A stretch of 40,653 bases of DNA from Archangium violaceum Cb vi76 (GCF_000733295.1 NZ_JPMI01000141.1:1-40653), one strand, 5' to 3'; shown: positions 8,166 through 17,240, numbered from the stretch's first letter. Notes: generated by a model from the letters alone, not told the origin. Made by a program: numbers and translations.

Positions 8166-9575
8166 ATGAGTACTTCGACCCCCCTGCCCTCCACTCCCGC
8201 TGGCAAGCACGCCCTCGTCTATGGCGGCAGCATCACCGGGCTGATCACCGTGGGCGTGCTCTCCCGTCACTTCGAGCGCGTCACCTTCGTGGAGCGAGAC
8301 CGCTTCGAGCACGGGCCGCGAGTACGCAAGGGCGTCCCCCAGGCAGCGCACGCCCACATCCTGCTCACGCGGGGCTTGAACATCCTCGGCGAGGTCTTCC
8401 CCGGCTTCCGCGAGGACCTCCAGGCCGCCGGCGCGCTCATCCTGGACATGACCGAGCACCACGCCTGGTGCATGGGAGGAGTCTGGCTGCCTCGTGGGCG
8501 CATCGGGCTCGACTTCACCTGTCAGAGCCGGCCGCTGCTCGAGTGGGTCATCCGCCAGCGCATCCAGGCCCTGCCCAACGTCACCGTGCGCGATGGCAGC
8601 GAGGTGACGGGCTTCCAGACGAGCGCGGACAAGGCCCGCGTCACCGGCGTCCGGCTCCAGGCCCCCGGCGGTGGCGAGGAGGAGCTGCTCGAGGCCGAGC
8701 TGGTGGTGGACGCCAGTGGCCGGGGCTCGCGCACGCCCCAGTGGCTGGAGGCCCTGGGCTACCCCCGCGTGGAGGAGACGCTCATCCAGGTGGACGTGGT
8801 CTACGCCAGCCGCGTCTACCAGCGGCCCCGTGGCTTCGAGCCGGGGTGGGAGATGATGAGCATCTCGCCCCGGCTGCCCGAGCAGCGCAAGTTCGGAAAC
8901 ATCCAGCGCATCGAAGGGGATCGCTGGTTGGTGGCGCTGGGCGGCTGGCTGGGCGAGGGCCCCTCGGCGACGGATGAAGCGGACTTCCTCGAGTTCGCCC
9001 GGAGCCTGCCCGAGCCACACCTCTACGAGGCCCTCCGGCACGCCGAGCCGCTCGGCCCCATCCACCATTACCGCTTCTCACACAACCAGCGGCGCCACTA
9101 CGAGCGCATGCCTCGCTTCCCGGAGGGACTGGCCGTGGTGGGGGATGCGTTGTGCTCCTTCAACCCCATCTACGGCCAGGGCATGACCACGGGCGCGCTG
9201 CAGGCGCACGCCCTGGGCGAGCACCTGAGCCAGGGCCTCGACGGCGTGGCGCAGCGCTACCGGCGGCACGTGGGCCAGCTCCTGGCCACCGCCTGGAGCA
9301 TGGCGGCGACGGGGGACCTGCGCATCCCCGAGGTGGAGGGCAAACGTCCCCCCGGATTCGCCCTGATGAACTGGTACGGTGACCGCTTCCAGCGGCTCGC
9401 GACCCAGGATCCGGAGACGCTGAGGACGTTCATGGGAGTGGTGCACATGGTCGAGTCCCCCTCCGCCATGGCCTCTCCCCGCAGGCTGCTGGAGGTCCTC
9501 ACCGCCCGGCCCGGCGCCGATGCCCGGAAGCACGCGCCGAAGCCGATGGCCATCGCCAGCAACCAAGCCGTCTGA
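8166..9575 (+). CDS. FAD-dependent oxidoreductase, tandem copy 1
   Basis: A 469-residue flavoprotein of the UbiH/PHBH-like class (group A monooxygenase or epoxidase type). The start MSTSTPLPS at 8166 is supported by the identical N-terminus in copy 2. An N-terminal dinucleotide-binding fold reads VYGGSITG (18-25), with GGSxxG in place of the usual GxGxxG, and ends strand 2 with Glu43. The second FAD motif is VVGDALCSFNPIYGQGM (about 324-340), typical of the MonCI/squalene-epoxidase-like group. No membrane helix is apparent. With copy 2 and two lipoprotein genes it forms a plus-strand cassette placed between exoF and exoG. The substrate is unknown: oxidation of a lipid, polyketide or terpenoid would suit the family. 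There is no neighbouring reductase. Confidence 0.82.
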   Translation: MSTSTPLPSTPAGKHALVYGGSITGLITVGVLSRHFERVTFVERDRFEHGPRVRKGVPQAAHAHILLTRGLNILGEVFPGFREDLQAAGALILDMTEHHAWCMGGVWLPRGRIGLDFTCQSRPLLEWVIRQRIQALPNVTVRDGSEVTGFQTSADKARVTGVRLQAPGGGEEELLEAELVVDASGRGSRTPQWLEALGYPRVEETLIQVDVVYASRVYQRPRGFEPGWEMMSISPRLPEQRKFGNIQRIEGDRWLVALGGWLGEGPSATDEADFLEFARSLPEPHLYEALRHAEPLGPIHHYRFSHNQRRHYERMPRFPEGLAVVGDALCSFNPIYGQGMTTGALQAHALGEHLSQGLDGVAQRYRRHVGQLLATAWSMAATGDLRIPEVEGKRPPGFALMNWYGDRFQRLATQDPETLRTFMGVVHMVESPSAMASPRRLLEVLTARPGADARKHAPKPMAIASNQAV

Positions 9576-9656
9576 GCAGGCGAGCCTTCACGTGTTCGAC
9601 GGCCGGGCGGGTTGTCGCCTACGCTCCAGGGCCTCATTCGCGGCACCGAGGTTCTC

Positions 9657-11072
9657 ATGAGCACTTCGACCCCCCTCCCCTCCACACCCGCCGGCAAGCA
9701 CGCCCTCGTCTATGGCGGCAGCACGGCGGGGCTGATCGCCGCGGGTGTCCTGGCCCGCCACTTCGAGCGCGTCACCCTGGTCGAGCGTGACCGCCTCGAG
9801 GACGGTCCCCAGTTCCGCAAGGGCGTCCCCCAGGGCTCCCACGTTCACGGCCTGCTCACGCCCGGCATGAACGTCCTGTGCGAGGTCTTCCCCGGCTTCC
9901 GGGAGGAGCTCGAGGCAGCCGGCTCCACTTTCGTCGACTTCACCCGGGATCATGCCTGGTTCATGGGCGGCCTCTGGCGCCCGCGGATCCCCTGCGGTCT
10001 GCACTTCTACGCGCAGAGCCGGCCCCTGCTGGAGTGGGTGATCCGCCGGCGCCTCAAGGCCCTGCCGAACGTCACCGTGCGCGATGGCCGCGAGGTGACG
10101 GGCTTCCAGACGAGCGCGGACAAGGCCCGCGTCACCGGTGTCCACCTGCGCATCCCCGGCGGCGGCCAGGAGGAGACGCTCGAGGCCGAGCTGGTGGTGG
10201 ATTCCAGTGGCCGCGGCTCACGCACGCCCCAGTGGCTGGAGGCCCTCGGCTACCCCCGCGTGGAGGAGACGCACATCCAGGTCGATCTGGTCTACGCCAG
10301 CCGGCTCTTCCGGCGGCCTCCCGGCCTCGTGGCGGACTGGAAGATGATGACCATCGCCCCCCAACTGCCCACGGATCCGCGGATGGCCGTGCTCGCCCCC
10401 ATCGAGAACGACCAGATGCTGCTCCTGCTCGGCGGCTGGCATGGCGTGCAACCGCCCCTGGATGACGCCGGTTACATCGAATTCACGCGGACCCTGGCCC
10501 AGCCGCACATCCACGAGGTGCTCCAGCACGCCGAGCCGCTCGGGCCCATCAACATCTTCCGCTACTCGCACAACCAGCGGCGCCACTACGAGCGAATGCC
10601 TCGCTTCCCGGAAGGGCTGGCACCCGTGGGCGATGCGTTCTGCTCCTTCAATCCCATCTACGGTCAGGGCATGACCACGGGCGCGCTGCAGGCACGGGCC
10701 CTGGGCGAGTGCCTGCGTCAGGGCCTGAGCGGTGTGTCCGAGCGCTACCGCCGGCAGGTGGGCGAGCTCCTGTCCACCCCCTGGTCCATGGCGACGACCG
10801 GAGACCTGCGCTTCCCCCACGTGGAGGGCAAGCGCCCCCCCGCGTTCGCCCTGACGAATTGGTACAGCGACCGCTTCCAGACGCTCGCGTGCATCGACGA
10901 GGAGGCCCTGCTCACCTTCGTCCGGGTGATGCAGATGGTCGATCAGCCCACGGCCCTCTTCTCCCCGCGCATGGTGCTGAAGGTCCTCACCACGAAGCCC
11001 ACCGTCGCCGATCTCGAGCGAAAGCCGGAGCCGCCCTTCGCCCCGGCCGCCGCCAAGGAGCAGGCTGCCTGA
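9657..11072 (+). CDS. FAD-dependent oxidoreductase, tandem copy 2
   Basis: A 471-residue paralogue of the preceding gene, similar over its entire length and starting 81 bases after it. GAGG precedes the ATG at 9657. The same features are visible: VYGGSTAG near residues 18-25, and VGDAFCSFNPIYGQGM near the C-terminal third. Long identical blocks (for example around VTGFQTSADKARVTGV, residues about 148-163) show recent duplication, while the middle and the C-terminal 60 residues have diverged, which suggests a different substrate or the two halves of a two-step conversion. The duplication includes about 40 bases of upstream sequence. Function unknown beyond flavin-dependent oxidation. Confidence 0.82.
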   Translation: MSTSTPLPSTPAGKHALVYGGSTAGLIAAGVLARHFERVTLVERDRLEDGPQFRKGVPQGSHVHGLLTPGMNVLCEVFPGFREELEAAGSTFVDFTRDHAWFMGGLWRPRIPCGLHFYAQSRPLLEWVIRRRLKALPNVTVRDGREVTGFQTSADKARVTGVHLRIPGGGQEETLEAELVVDSSGRGSRTPQWLEALGYPRVEETHIQVDLVYASRLFRRPPGLVADWKMMTIAPQLPTDPRMAVLAPIENDQMLLLLGGWHGVQPPLDDAGYIEFTRTLAQPHIHEVLQHAEPLGPINIFRYSHNQRRHYERMPRFPEGLAPVGDAFCSFNPIYGQGMTTGALQARALGECLRQGLSGVSERYRRQVGELLSTPWSMATTGDLRFPHVEGKRPPAFALTNWYSDRFQTLACIDEEALLTFVRVMQMVDQPTALFSPRMVLKVLTTKPTVADLERKPEPPFAPAAAKEQAA

Positions 11073-11090
11073 GTTTGGAGCTCATCATCC

Positions 11091-11849
11091 ATGCCTCTTG
11101 GAAGCCAGATACGACAATACCTTCTCGTGCTCACCGTCCTGGGATGTGCGCCGACCAGGCCACCCCCTGGCGTCGAACGCTTCGATCCGAGAGCCTTCCC
11201 GGAGAGCGTCAAGGGGCCCATGCCTGGCTTCGGACCATTTGAGTCCCACTGGGACGCACTGCTCGCCGCCTGCCCTCTGATTCTCTCACAACGGGGGGCG
11301 AACGCCGGCCACCGGGGTGACATGAGCTTCAATACACGCTGGCGAGTCTCGACGGAGTATTGCGCCTGGCTCTACTACACACCCGACAGCAAGTACGAAC
11401 TGAGCAGGCTGGTGGAAAGTACGAACCCGACTCCGCCCGACGATCAGGACGAGCGCGGGTGCACACTGCCTGCATTCGTGGATGATCAGCGGTATCCAGC
11501 GAACAGCCTGAAACACCTCTACGTCCTTCACAACCATCCTGGCACGCCCACCAACATCTCCGAGAGAGACATCACCGCTGTCGTCACCGCGGCGAAAATC
11601 CATGGTGAGTTCGTCGAGACGAAGGAGGGGAAGATCCCCATCAGCATCGTCGCCTTCTTCTCGCGCCACTACGACCCCAACCCCACGGCGTGCGATGGCT
11701 TCTACGAATACAGCAAGGGAAGCTCCGAAGTCGTGGAGTGGGCGCCTGATCAGCAAGGCCAGTGGCGTCGAGAGAAAGCCGGCACGGTCATCTGGGAAAA
11801 CAAGACGGATTTCAGGTTCGTGCCGGCCAGGGAGAAAGGGATTCCATGA
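11091..11849 (+). CDS. Lipoprotein with a JAMM-like (HxHP...SxxD) metal-binding signature
   Basis: A 252-residue protein with a signal peptide and lipobox VLGC (Cys19), so probably membrane-anchored outside the cytoplasm. Residues 147-160 contain His147, His149, Pro150, Ser157 and Asp160 in the spacing H-x-H-x7-S-x2-D. This is the zinc signature of JAMM/MPN+ metalloproteases and RadC-like proteins. Glu89 in STEYCAWLY is a candidate for the catalytic Glu that precedes the motif. Cys residues at 61, 91, 124 and 201 could form disulfides. The gene overlaps the following lipoprotein gene by 4 bp (ATGA). The base composition is less G/C-rich than in the exo genes, consistent with acquisition. I do not recognise a named family; an extracytoplasmic peptidase or isopeptidase is inferred from the motif alone. 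Confidence 0.72.
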   Translation: MPLGSQIRQYLLVLTVLGCAPTRPPPGVERFDPRAFPESVKGPMPGFGPFESHWDALLAACPLILSQRGANAGHRGDMSFNTRWRVSTEYCAWLYYTPDSKYELSRLVESTNPTPPDDQDERGCTLPAFVDDQRYPANSLKHLYVLHNHPGTPTNISERDITAVVTAAKIHGEFVETKEGKIPISIVAFFSRHYDPNPTACDGFYEYSKGSSEVVEWAPDQQGQWRREKAGTVIWENKTDFRFVPAREKGIP

Positions 11850-12397
11850 GAGCGACAAGCCTGTTCCTTTGCCTTGCCGCCTTGCTCGCCAGTTGCTCGT
11901 GGTTCAGGCTTCAACACCCGCTCCCAATAGAGGAAGACAAGACGATTGTCTTCCCACGGTTCCACGAGCAATCCGCCATCAAGGTCGGAGCGCGAGAAGG
12001 CCCGTATGAATTGGATGGCGTGGCCCTGCGAGCCCTCGTGCTCGCCGCCAGGGACTTCCTGCCGCCTCCTGAAGAGGAGCAACCGTGCCGGGACAAGTTG
12101 GAAGCACACCGCTACCGCGTCATCCGGCGTGGAGACATCGTCTTCGTCCAGATCGAGGACGATGACGAGTTCTGCGGGTTGAAGTACCTGTCGCTGGATA
12201 CGGGGGCCAGGTACGCCATCAGTACCGACGGACGGATCCTGCGGCGCATCATCGGTGCCGAACCCGAAGGCACCGAGATACCGGACGGAGGGATGGAGCC
12301 AGACCCCATCGCCCCATCCCCCGCTCCGCCCGCGGTGGCCGACGGCGGTTCTCCAGACGCACCGGAGGACTCTCCCGATTCCGGCACCGTCCAGTAG
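11846..12397 (+). CDS. Hypothetical lipoprotein, coupled to the JAMM-like gene
   Basis: A 183-residue product with signal peptide and lipobox LLASC (Cys17). The start ATG at 11846 overlaps the upstream stop in an ATGA, so translation is probably coupled. Residues about 30-140 form an acidic mixed alpha/beta domain with a Cys pair (near 81 and 111). Residues 141-183 are a Pro/Asp/Ser-rich low-complexity tail (DGGSPDAPEDSPDSG-like), likely an unstructured surface linker. No family recognised. Because it is coupled to a putative extracytoplasmic metallopeptidase it may be its partner, inhibitor or substrate. Only 9 bp separate its stop from the convergent stop of exoF. Confidence 0.7.
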   Translation: MRATSLFLCLAALLASCSWFRLQHPLPIEEDKTIVFPRFHEQSAIKVGAREGPYELDGVALRALVLAARDFLPPPEEEQPCRDKLEAHRYRVIRRGDIVFVQIEDDDEFCGLKYLSLDTGARYAISTDGRILRRIIGAEPEGTEIPDGGMEPDPIAPSPAPPAVADGGSPDAPEDSPDSGTVQ

Positions 12398-12406
12398 ACA
12401 GGCGCG

Positions 12407-13465
12407 CTACAACCCGGAGCGCGCCATCTTCAGCAGGCAGCGCGCCACCTTGCGGCTGTCGTGACGGATGCGCGGGCACTCCTTGAGGAGGTCCGCCTCC
12501 ACCGGCACCACGCCCGCGCTGATGAGGGCGCGGCGATCCACCCGGACGGGGAACTGGCCCTTGAGGGCGTAGCGTTTGGCGGCCTCCTCGGAAGGATGGG
12601 CGCCGTTGATCAACACCGCGTCCAGCACCGGGCCCACGTGGTCGATGACGGCGCGCACGTGATCCAGGCAGTCCATGCCGTCCGTCTCACCCGGCTGCGT
12701 CATCAGGTTGGCCACCATCACCTTCAGCGCCCGCGTCTCGCACAGCGCCTGGGCCACCCCGTCCACCAGCAGGTTGGGCATCACGCTCGAGTACAGCGAG
12801 CCGGGCCCGATGGCGATCAGGTCCGCGGTGCGGATGGACTCGATCAGCCCATCCACCGGAGGCGGCGAGCGCGGGCTGAGCAGCACCTTGCGGATGCGGC
12901 CATGGGCGCGGCTGATGTTGCGCTCGCCCACCACCTCGGTGGCGTCCTCCATCTGCGCCACCAGTTGCACCGGCGAGGTGGTGCTCGGCAGCACCCGGCC
13001 CTTCACGCCCAGCAGCTCCCCGGAGACGCGCACCGCCTCCAGGAAGTCCCCCTTGAGCTCGGCGAGCGCGGCGATCAGCAGGTTGCCCACCGCATGGCCC
13101 GCCAGCCCGCGCCTGCCCGCGAAGCGGTACTGGAAGACCTCGCTCAGGGGGCTGTTGGCCTTTCCACCCGCCAGGGCCACCAGGCAGTTGCGCACGTCCC
13201 CGGGAGGCAGCGTCCCCCGCGTGCGCCGCAGCCGGCCGGAGCTCCCACCGTCATCACTCATCGCCACCACGGCGGTGATGTCCAGGCCAGGGTCTCCCAG
13301 CTTCGGATCCGCGCGCCGGGCCAGGCCGCGCAGCACCATGGGCAACCCCGTCCCTCCGCCCATGGCGACGATCCGCGTCGGCCGGACATCGAGCGCCTGC
13401 ATCAACTCGTTGCGGTTACCCGCCCGGCGCTCCTCGCGCGCCTCCCACTCCAACGACTCGAGCAT
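12407..13465 (-). CDS. exoF: ExoF, YvcK/CofD-like protein
   Basis: A 352-residue member of the YvcK/CofD (gluconeogenesis factor, UDP-sugar-binding) family. The start at 13465 has GGAGG about 10 bases upstream. The N-terminal Rossmann-like loop reads VAMGGGTGLPMVLRG, followed by MSDDGGSSGRLR and LPPGDVRNCLVAL, with GHAVGNLLIAAL and IGPGSLYSSVMPNLL further on. These are the signature blocks of the family. YvcK binds UDP-GlcNAc and influences cell-wall precursor synthesis, and in M. xanthus a gene of this type is part of the exo operon. Sitting directly after the initiating transferase exoE on the same strand, it probably ties precursor supply to coat synthesis. Its 3' end abuts the inserted plus-strand cassette. 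Confidence 0.88.
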   Translation of the reverse strand: MLESLEWEAREERRAGNRNELMQALDVRPTRIVAMGGGTGLPMVLRGLARRADPKLGDPGLDITAVVAMSDDGGSSGRLRRTRGTLPPGDVRNCLVALAGGKANSPLSEVFQYRFAGRRGLAGHAVGNLLIAALAELKGDFLEAVRVSGELLGVKGRVLPSTTSPVQLVAQMEDATEVVGERNISRAHGRIRKVLLSPRSPPPVDGLIESIRTADLIAIGPGSLYSSVMPNLLVDGVAQALCETRALKVMVANLMTQPGETDGMDCLDHVRAVIDHVGPVLDAVLINGAHPSEEAAKRYALKGQFPVRVDRRALISAGVVPVEADLLKECPRIRHDSRKVARCLLKMARSGL

Positions 13466-13554
13466 GTCCCATCCCCTCCAACGCCCATCCCAACCACCAC
13501 CGCCGGGCCCCCCGGCGGCGTCACTCCACCCGAGCCACTCCGGCCCGTACCGCC

Positions 13555-14940
13555 CTACCGCGCCCCCCGCGCCAGCAACACGTGCCGCACGGTGTGGAAG
13601 ATGATGCCCATGTCCAGGAACAGGGAGCCGTTCTTCACATAGTACAGGTCGAACTCCAGCTTGTTGCGCGCATCCTCCACCGAAGCCCCATACGGGTAGC
13701 GGATCTGCGCCCACCCCGTGAGGCCGGGCTTCACCGCCTCACGCAACCCATAGAAGGGAATCTGCTGCTTGAGCTGCTCGACGAACACGGGGCGCTCCGG
13801 CCGGGGCCCCACGAAGCTCATGTCGCCCGTCAGGATGTTGAACACCTGGGGAATCTCGTCGATGCGCGTCTTGCGGATGAAGCGGCCCACCCGCGTGACA
13901 CGGTCATCATTCGCCCGGGCCCACACCGCGCCGTCCTTCTCCGCGTCGGTGCGCATGCTGCGGAACTTCCACAGCTGGTACGTCCTGCCATTCAGCCCCA
14001 CGCGCTCCTGCCGGTAGAAGAGCGGCCCCTTGGAGTCCAGCTTGAGGGCCACCGCCACCAGCAGCAGGAAGGGCGCGGCGCACAGGAGCAGCGTCGAGGC
14101 CACGAGGATGTCGAAGACGCGCTTGGCCCACCGGCGGGGGCGCGACACCGTCAGCTCGTCCGCGAAGGCGAAGTCACTGGTGCGCAGGTGCGCCACCGGG
14201 AAGCGGCGCAGCACCCGCTCGCAGAAGCCGGAGGCCTCGTACACCCGGCGCCCGGCCAGGCGGCAGCGCAGCAGCGCCTCCATCCAGTTGGCCCCGCGCA
14301 TGTCATCCGCCGCCTGCACCACGAACTCGGCCCCGAGCCGCTCGGCCGTCACATCCACCGGCTCGGCCGGCTGGCCGTTGGCCCGCGGCTCGCGCGGATC
14401 CACCAGCGCCACCACCTGGAAGCTGTCCTCACCGCCCTGCTCGATGGCGTTGGCCACCGAGCGCGCCTTGAGGCCATCCCCCACGATGAGCACGCGGCTG
14501 GGGACCCCCACCACCGCGCGCAGCGAGGCGCGCACCAGCAGCGTGCCCACCAGGGCTCCCACGGCCCCGCCCAGCAGCGCCCCGGGCGGCAGCCGCACCG
14601 GCAACACCAGCGGCAGCGCCAGCATCAACAGGCCGACCACCGCCGTCGTGACACCCGCCGCCTTGAGCAGCCGCGCGCCACGGCCCCGGTCCTCCGCCGC
14701 CACCCGCAGGTTGTACAGATCCATCAGGTACAGCGAGAACTGGAAGGTGGGGACGAACGTGGCCCCCAGCAGTAGCAGCCCCGGCATCGCCTGATTCAGG
14801 GCCAGATGGGTGTCCGCCGGCGCCAGCATCCTCGCGCAAGCCGCCGCCCCCAACAGACACGCCAGGGCGATGGCGGCGCCCTCGATGACGAAGAGCGTCA
14901 GCTTCCTGGATGAAAAGTAATGATGGAATACCCGAAGCAC
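13555..14940 (-). CDS. exoE: ExoE, polyprenyl-phosphate sugar-1-phosphate transferase
   Basis: A 461-residue integral membrane initiating transferase (WbaP/WcaJ-like, PNPT topology). The GTG start at 14940 is preferred over an upstream ATG because GGAGGGAG lies just before it and the product opens LRVFHHYFSSRKL, as in relatives. Residues about 15-150 hold four or five membrane helices. A Rossmann-like segment (RVLIVGDGLKARSV) follows. The catalytic Bac_transf domain from about 273 opens with KRVFDILVAS, a long hydrophobic helix, and then KFRSMR, RKTRIDEIPQVFNILTGDM and FVGPRPERP. It moves hexose-1-phosphate onto undecaprenyl phosphate, the first step of the repeat unit. The gene lies between exoD and exoF on the same strand. 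The substrate (galactose in M. xanthus reports) cannot be read here. Confidence 0.92.
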   Translation of the reverse strand: MLRVFHHYFSSRKLTLFVIEGAAIALACLLGAAACARMLAPADTHLALNQAMPGLLLLGATFVPTFQFSLYLMDLYNLRVAAEDRGRGARLLKAAGVTTAVVGLLMLALPLVLPVRLPPGALLGGAVGALVGTLLVRASLRAVVGVPSRVLIVGDGLKARSVANAIEQGGEDSFQVVALVDPREPRANGQPAEPVDVTAERLGAEFVVQAADDMRGANWMEALLRCRLAGRRVYEASGFCERVLRRFPVAHLRTSDFAFADELTVSRPRRWAKRVFDILVASTLLLCAAPFLLLVAVALKLDSKGPLFYRQERVGLNGRTYQLWKFRSMRTDAEKDGAVWARANDDRVTRVGRFIRKTRIDEIPQVFNILTGDMSFVGPRPERPVFVEQLKQQIPFYGLREAVKPGLTGWAQIRYPYGASVEDARNKLEFDLYYVKNGSLFLDMGIIFHTVRHVLLARGAR

Positions 14941-15040
14941 GTATCTCCCTCCGACCACCTCGCCCACTCCCCCCTGTCCTGCCCGGCGACACCCGGCCAC
15001 GCGCCCGCTGCGCACGTGGCCGGATGCGCTTCCGCGTCCG

Positions 15041-15808
15041 CTACTTCCGGACGTAGTTCTTCAGGTACGGCGTGTCGCTCATCTCCGCGCCGTTCAACAC
15101 GCAGCCCAGGATGGGCGCCCCACCCAGCTGCTCCACGGCCTGGTTGACGGCCCGGGCCGGGGTGACGTTGGCGCGCACCACCATGAGCAGACCGTCCGTC
15201 TGGTGCCCCAGGATGGCCGAGTCCGCGAAGGGCAGCGTCGGCGGCAGATCCATGTAGACCTCGTCGAAGTGCTCGCGCACCACCTTGAGGAACTGCTTCA
15301 TCTTCCCACTGGCCAGCGCCTGGGTGGGCTCCTCCGGCGTGGCGCCCGCGGTGATGACGGCCATGCGCGTGGCGTGGAAGCGGCGCACCAGCTCGCGCAC
15401 CTCGCACTCGCCGCTGAGCAGCTCCGACAAGCCGGGCCGCCCCTTGATGCCGAGCACGTCCGCCACCTGGCCGCGACGCAGATCCGCGTCGATGAGGAGG
15501 ATGCGGCGCTCCGGATTCGCCCGGGCCGCCGCCAGGGCGAGGTTGACGGTGGTGACCGTCTTGCCCTCGCCGGGCATGGCCGAGGTGACACCCACCACCT
15601 TGAGCGGACGCAGCTCGCGCATCCGCTCCAGCCGGTAGTAGAGGCTGCGGTACTGCTCCGCCGCACCCGACGCCGGCGCCGTCAGCGACACCACCCGCCT
15701 GTCCACCGCGTTGGGCGAGCCCGCCGCGTCATCCACCCGGGGAAGGAAATTCCCCGCCCGATCCATTTGCTGCTCCATTCCATTCCTCCCGGATTCCGCG
15801 TTGTTCAC
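15041..15808 (-). CDS. exoD: ExoD, cytoplasmic BY-kinase (Wze/CpsD-like)
   Basis: A 255-residue P-loop bacterial tyrosine kinase. It starts with GTG at 15808, AGGAG seven bases upstream, only 10 bp after the stop of exoC. The Walker A is SAMPGEGKT (76-84), A' LLIDADLR (104-111), and B VYMDLPP (184-190). A VVSLTAP segment with EQYRSL (51-56) is the usual oligomerisation helix. The C-terminus has only two tyrosines (in YLKNYVRK) rather than the long Tyr cluster of Wzc, so autophosphorylation may be limited. It would act with the separate co-polymerase exoC to control chain length. M. xanthus BtkA is the likely counterpart. Confidence 0.9.
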   Translation of the reverse strand: MNNAESGRNGMEQQMDRAGNFLPRVDDAAGSPNAVDRRVVSLTAPASGAAEQYRSLYYRLERMRELRPLKVVGVTSAMPGEGKTVTTVNLALAAARANPERRILLIDADLRRGQVADVLGIKGRPGLSELLSGECEVRELVRRFHATRMAVITAGATPEEPTQALASGKMKQFLKVVREHFDEVYMDLPPTLPFADSAILGHQTDGLLMVVRANVTPARAVNQAVEQLGGAPILGCVLNGAEMSDTPYLKNYVRK

Positions 15809-15818
15809 CCGAAGTCTC

Positions 15819-17240
15819 CTAGTTGAGCGGCGAGTCGGACGAAGAAGACGTCACCACCCCATTGCGGTTCCCCGTGGCGGGCATCAACACCCGCTTCTCC
15901 ACCTTGCCCTGCATGTTCGGGACCACCGCGAGCACGGGAAGAGGCAGGCGCTCGCGCAGCTCCTGGGTGTCGCGGATGCTGTCGTCACGCATCTCCATCA
16001 CCACACCGGTGAGCACTCCCGCGCCCAGGGCGAGCAGGAAGCAGATGAGCAACCCGCTGACCCGGTCCGGCTTCGCCGCCGCCACCGGCACGCCGGCCGG
16101 GGAGATGGTGGAGAAGAGGCTCTCGGCGCTCTTGGCCTCGAGCTCCTGGGCCAGCTCCGCCTCCACCCGGCGGGACACCACGCTCTGGTACTTGGTGCGG
16201 GCGATCTCGTAGTCCCGGTTCAGCACGCCCAGCGCGTGGGCCCACTGCGGGGTGCGATCCAGGCGGGACTGGTAGTCCTTGGCCTGCACGTGCAGCGCCT
16301 CGATCTCCTTCTGGATGCTGGTGATGAGGTCGGCCACGCGGGTGCGCTCCTGACGCTCGGCCCACTGGCGGCTCTCGGCATCCTTGCGGCGCTCACGCAT
16401 GGTGTTGAGCTCCTGGGTGAGGCGCTTCACCTCGGGGTGATCCGCCGTCCACGAGGAGCGGGCGGCCACCAGGCCCTGGGTGAGGGTGCTCTCGGCGGCC
16501 TCGAGACGGCCGGCCTCGCTGTCCGCGGCGTTGCGGGCCCGCGCCAGATCGGAGCGGCGGGCCTCGGCCACGCGCAGCTCCTCGGACTTCGTCTGCAGCA
16601 GGGCGCCCACGCGCTCCAGGCCGCGCATGTTCATCTCCAGCTGCTCGGGCAGCTCACCCTGGTGGTCCACCTTGAACTGGGCGATCTTCTTCTCCCACTC
16701 GGTGACGCTCTTGGAGAGCGCGACCACCTCGTCCTCGAAGAGCTTCGTGGCACGCGCCGCCTGCTCCTGACGGGACTTCATCGCCTGCTCGGCGAAGAGC
16801 TGCGGCAGCCGGTTGGCCACCTGCGCCGCCACGTTCGGATCCGTGCTCGCGTACGTCAGCTCGAAAGCGCTCTCCCCCTCCACGCGCACGGTGATGTCCT
16901 TGCGCATGCGGTTGACGGCGGCCTCCATGCCCTTCTCCGAGACGATGTCCGGATAGAGGTTCATCTCCTCGATGGCCTTCTGCAGCACCGGCCGCGCCAT
17001 GAGCTCCTGGCGGACGGTGAGCAGCCGCTGCTCCACCAGCTCACTGACGGTGCGCTGCACCATCTCCTCTCCGGGGCGCTGGTGCTGCACGCGCACCACC
17101 GCCGTCGCCTCGTACACGCTCGGCTGGCTCAATACGATGGCGGCTCCCACCGCGAAAACTCCCAGCACGATGGCCCCGACCAGCACCTTCCGGCGCCACA
17201 GTGCCTTCAGCACCTGGTCTGCCGTCATCCCACGCTCCAT
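15819..17240 (-). CDS. exoC: ExoC, Wzz/GumC-type polysaccharide co-polymerase
   Basis: A 473-residue inner-membrane chain-length determinant. The ATG at 17240 has GGAG six bases upstream. A first membrane helix is at about 19-38, then the Wzz segment (VYEATAVVRVQ), a long periplasmic coiled-coil region about 150-370 rich in Lys/Glu/Arg, and a second membrane helix about 393-415 after the conserved PxxP-like ISPAGVPVAAAKPDRV. The C-terminal tail reads LPLPVLAVVPN, as in GumC-type proteins. No P-loop is present because the kinase is the separate gene exoD. Just 27 bp separate it from the end of the exoB barrel gene; part of its 5' region would be read through by the frameshifted exoB. Confidence 0.9.
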   Translation of the reverse strand: MERGMTADQVLKALWRRKVLVGAIVLGVFAVGAAIVLSQPSVYEATAVVRVQHQRPGEEMVQRTVSELVEQRLLTVRQELMARPVLQKAIEEMNLYPDIVSEKGMEAAVNRMRKDITVRVEGESAFELTYASTDPNVAAQVANRLPQLFAEQAMKSRQEQAARATKLFEDEVVALSKSVTEWEKKIAQFKVDHQGELPEQLEMNMRGLERVGALLQTKSEELRVAEARRSDLARARNAADSEAGRLEAAESTLTQGLVAARSSWTADHPEVKRLTQELNTMRERRKDAESRQWAERQERTRVADLITSIQKEIEALHVQAKDYQSRLDRTPQWAHALGVLNRDYEIARTKYQSVVSRRVEAELAQELEAKSAESLFSTISPAGVPVAAAKPDRVSGLLICFLLALGAGVLTGVVMEMRDDSIRDTQELRERLPLPVLAVVPNMQGKVEKRVLMPATGNRNGVVTSSSSDSPLN

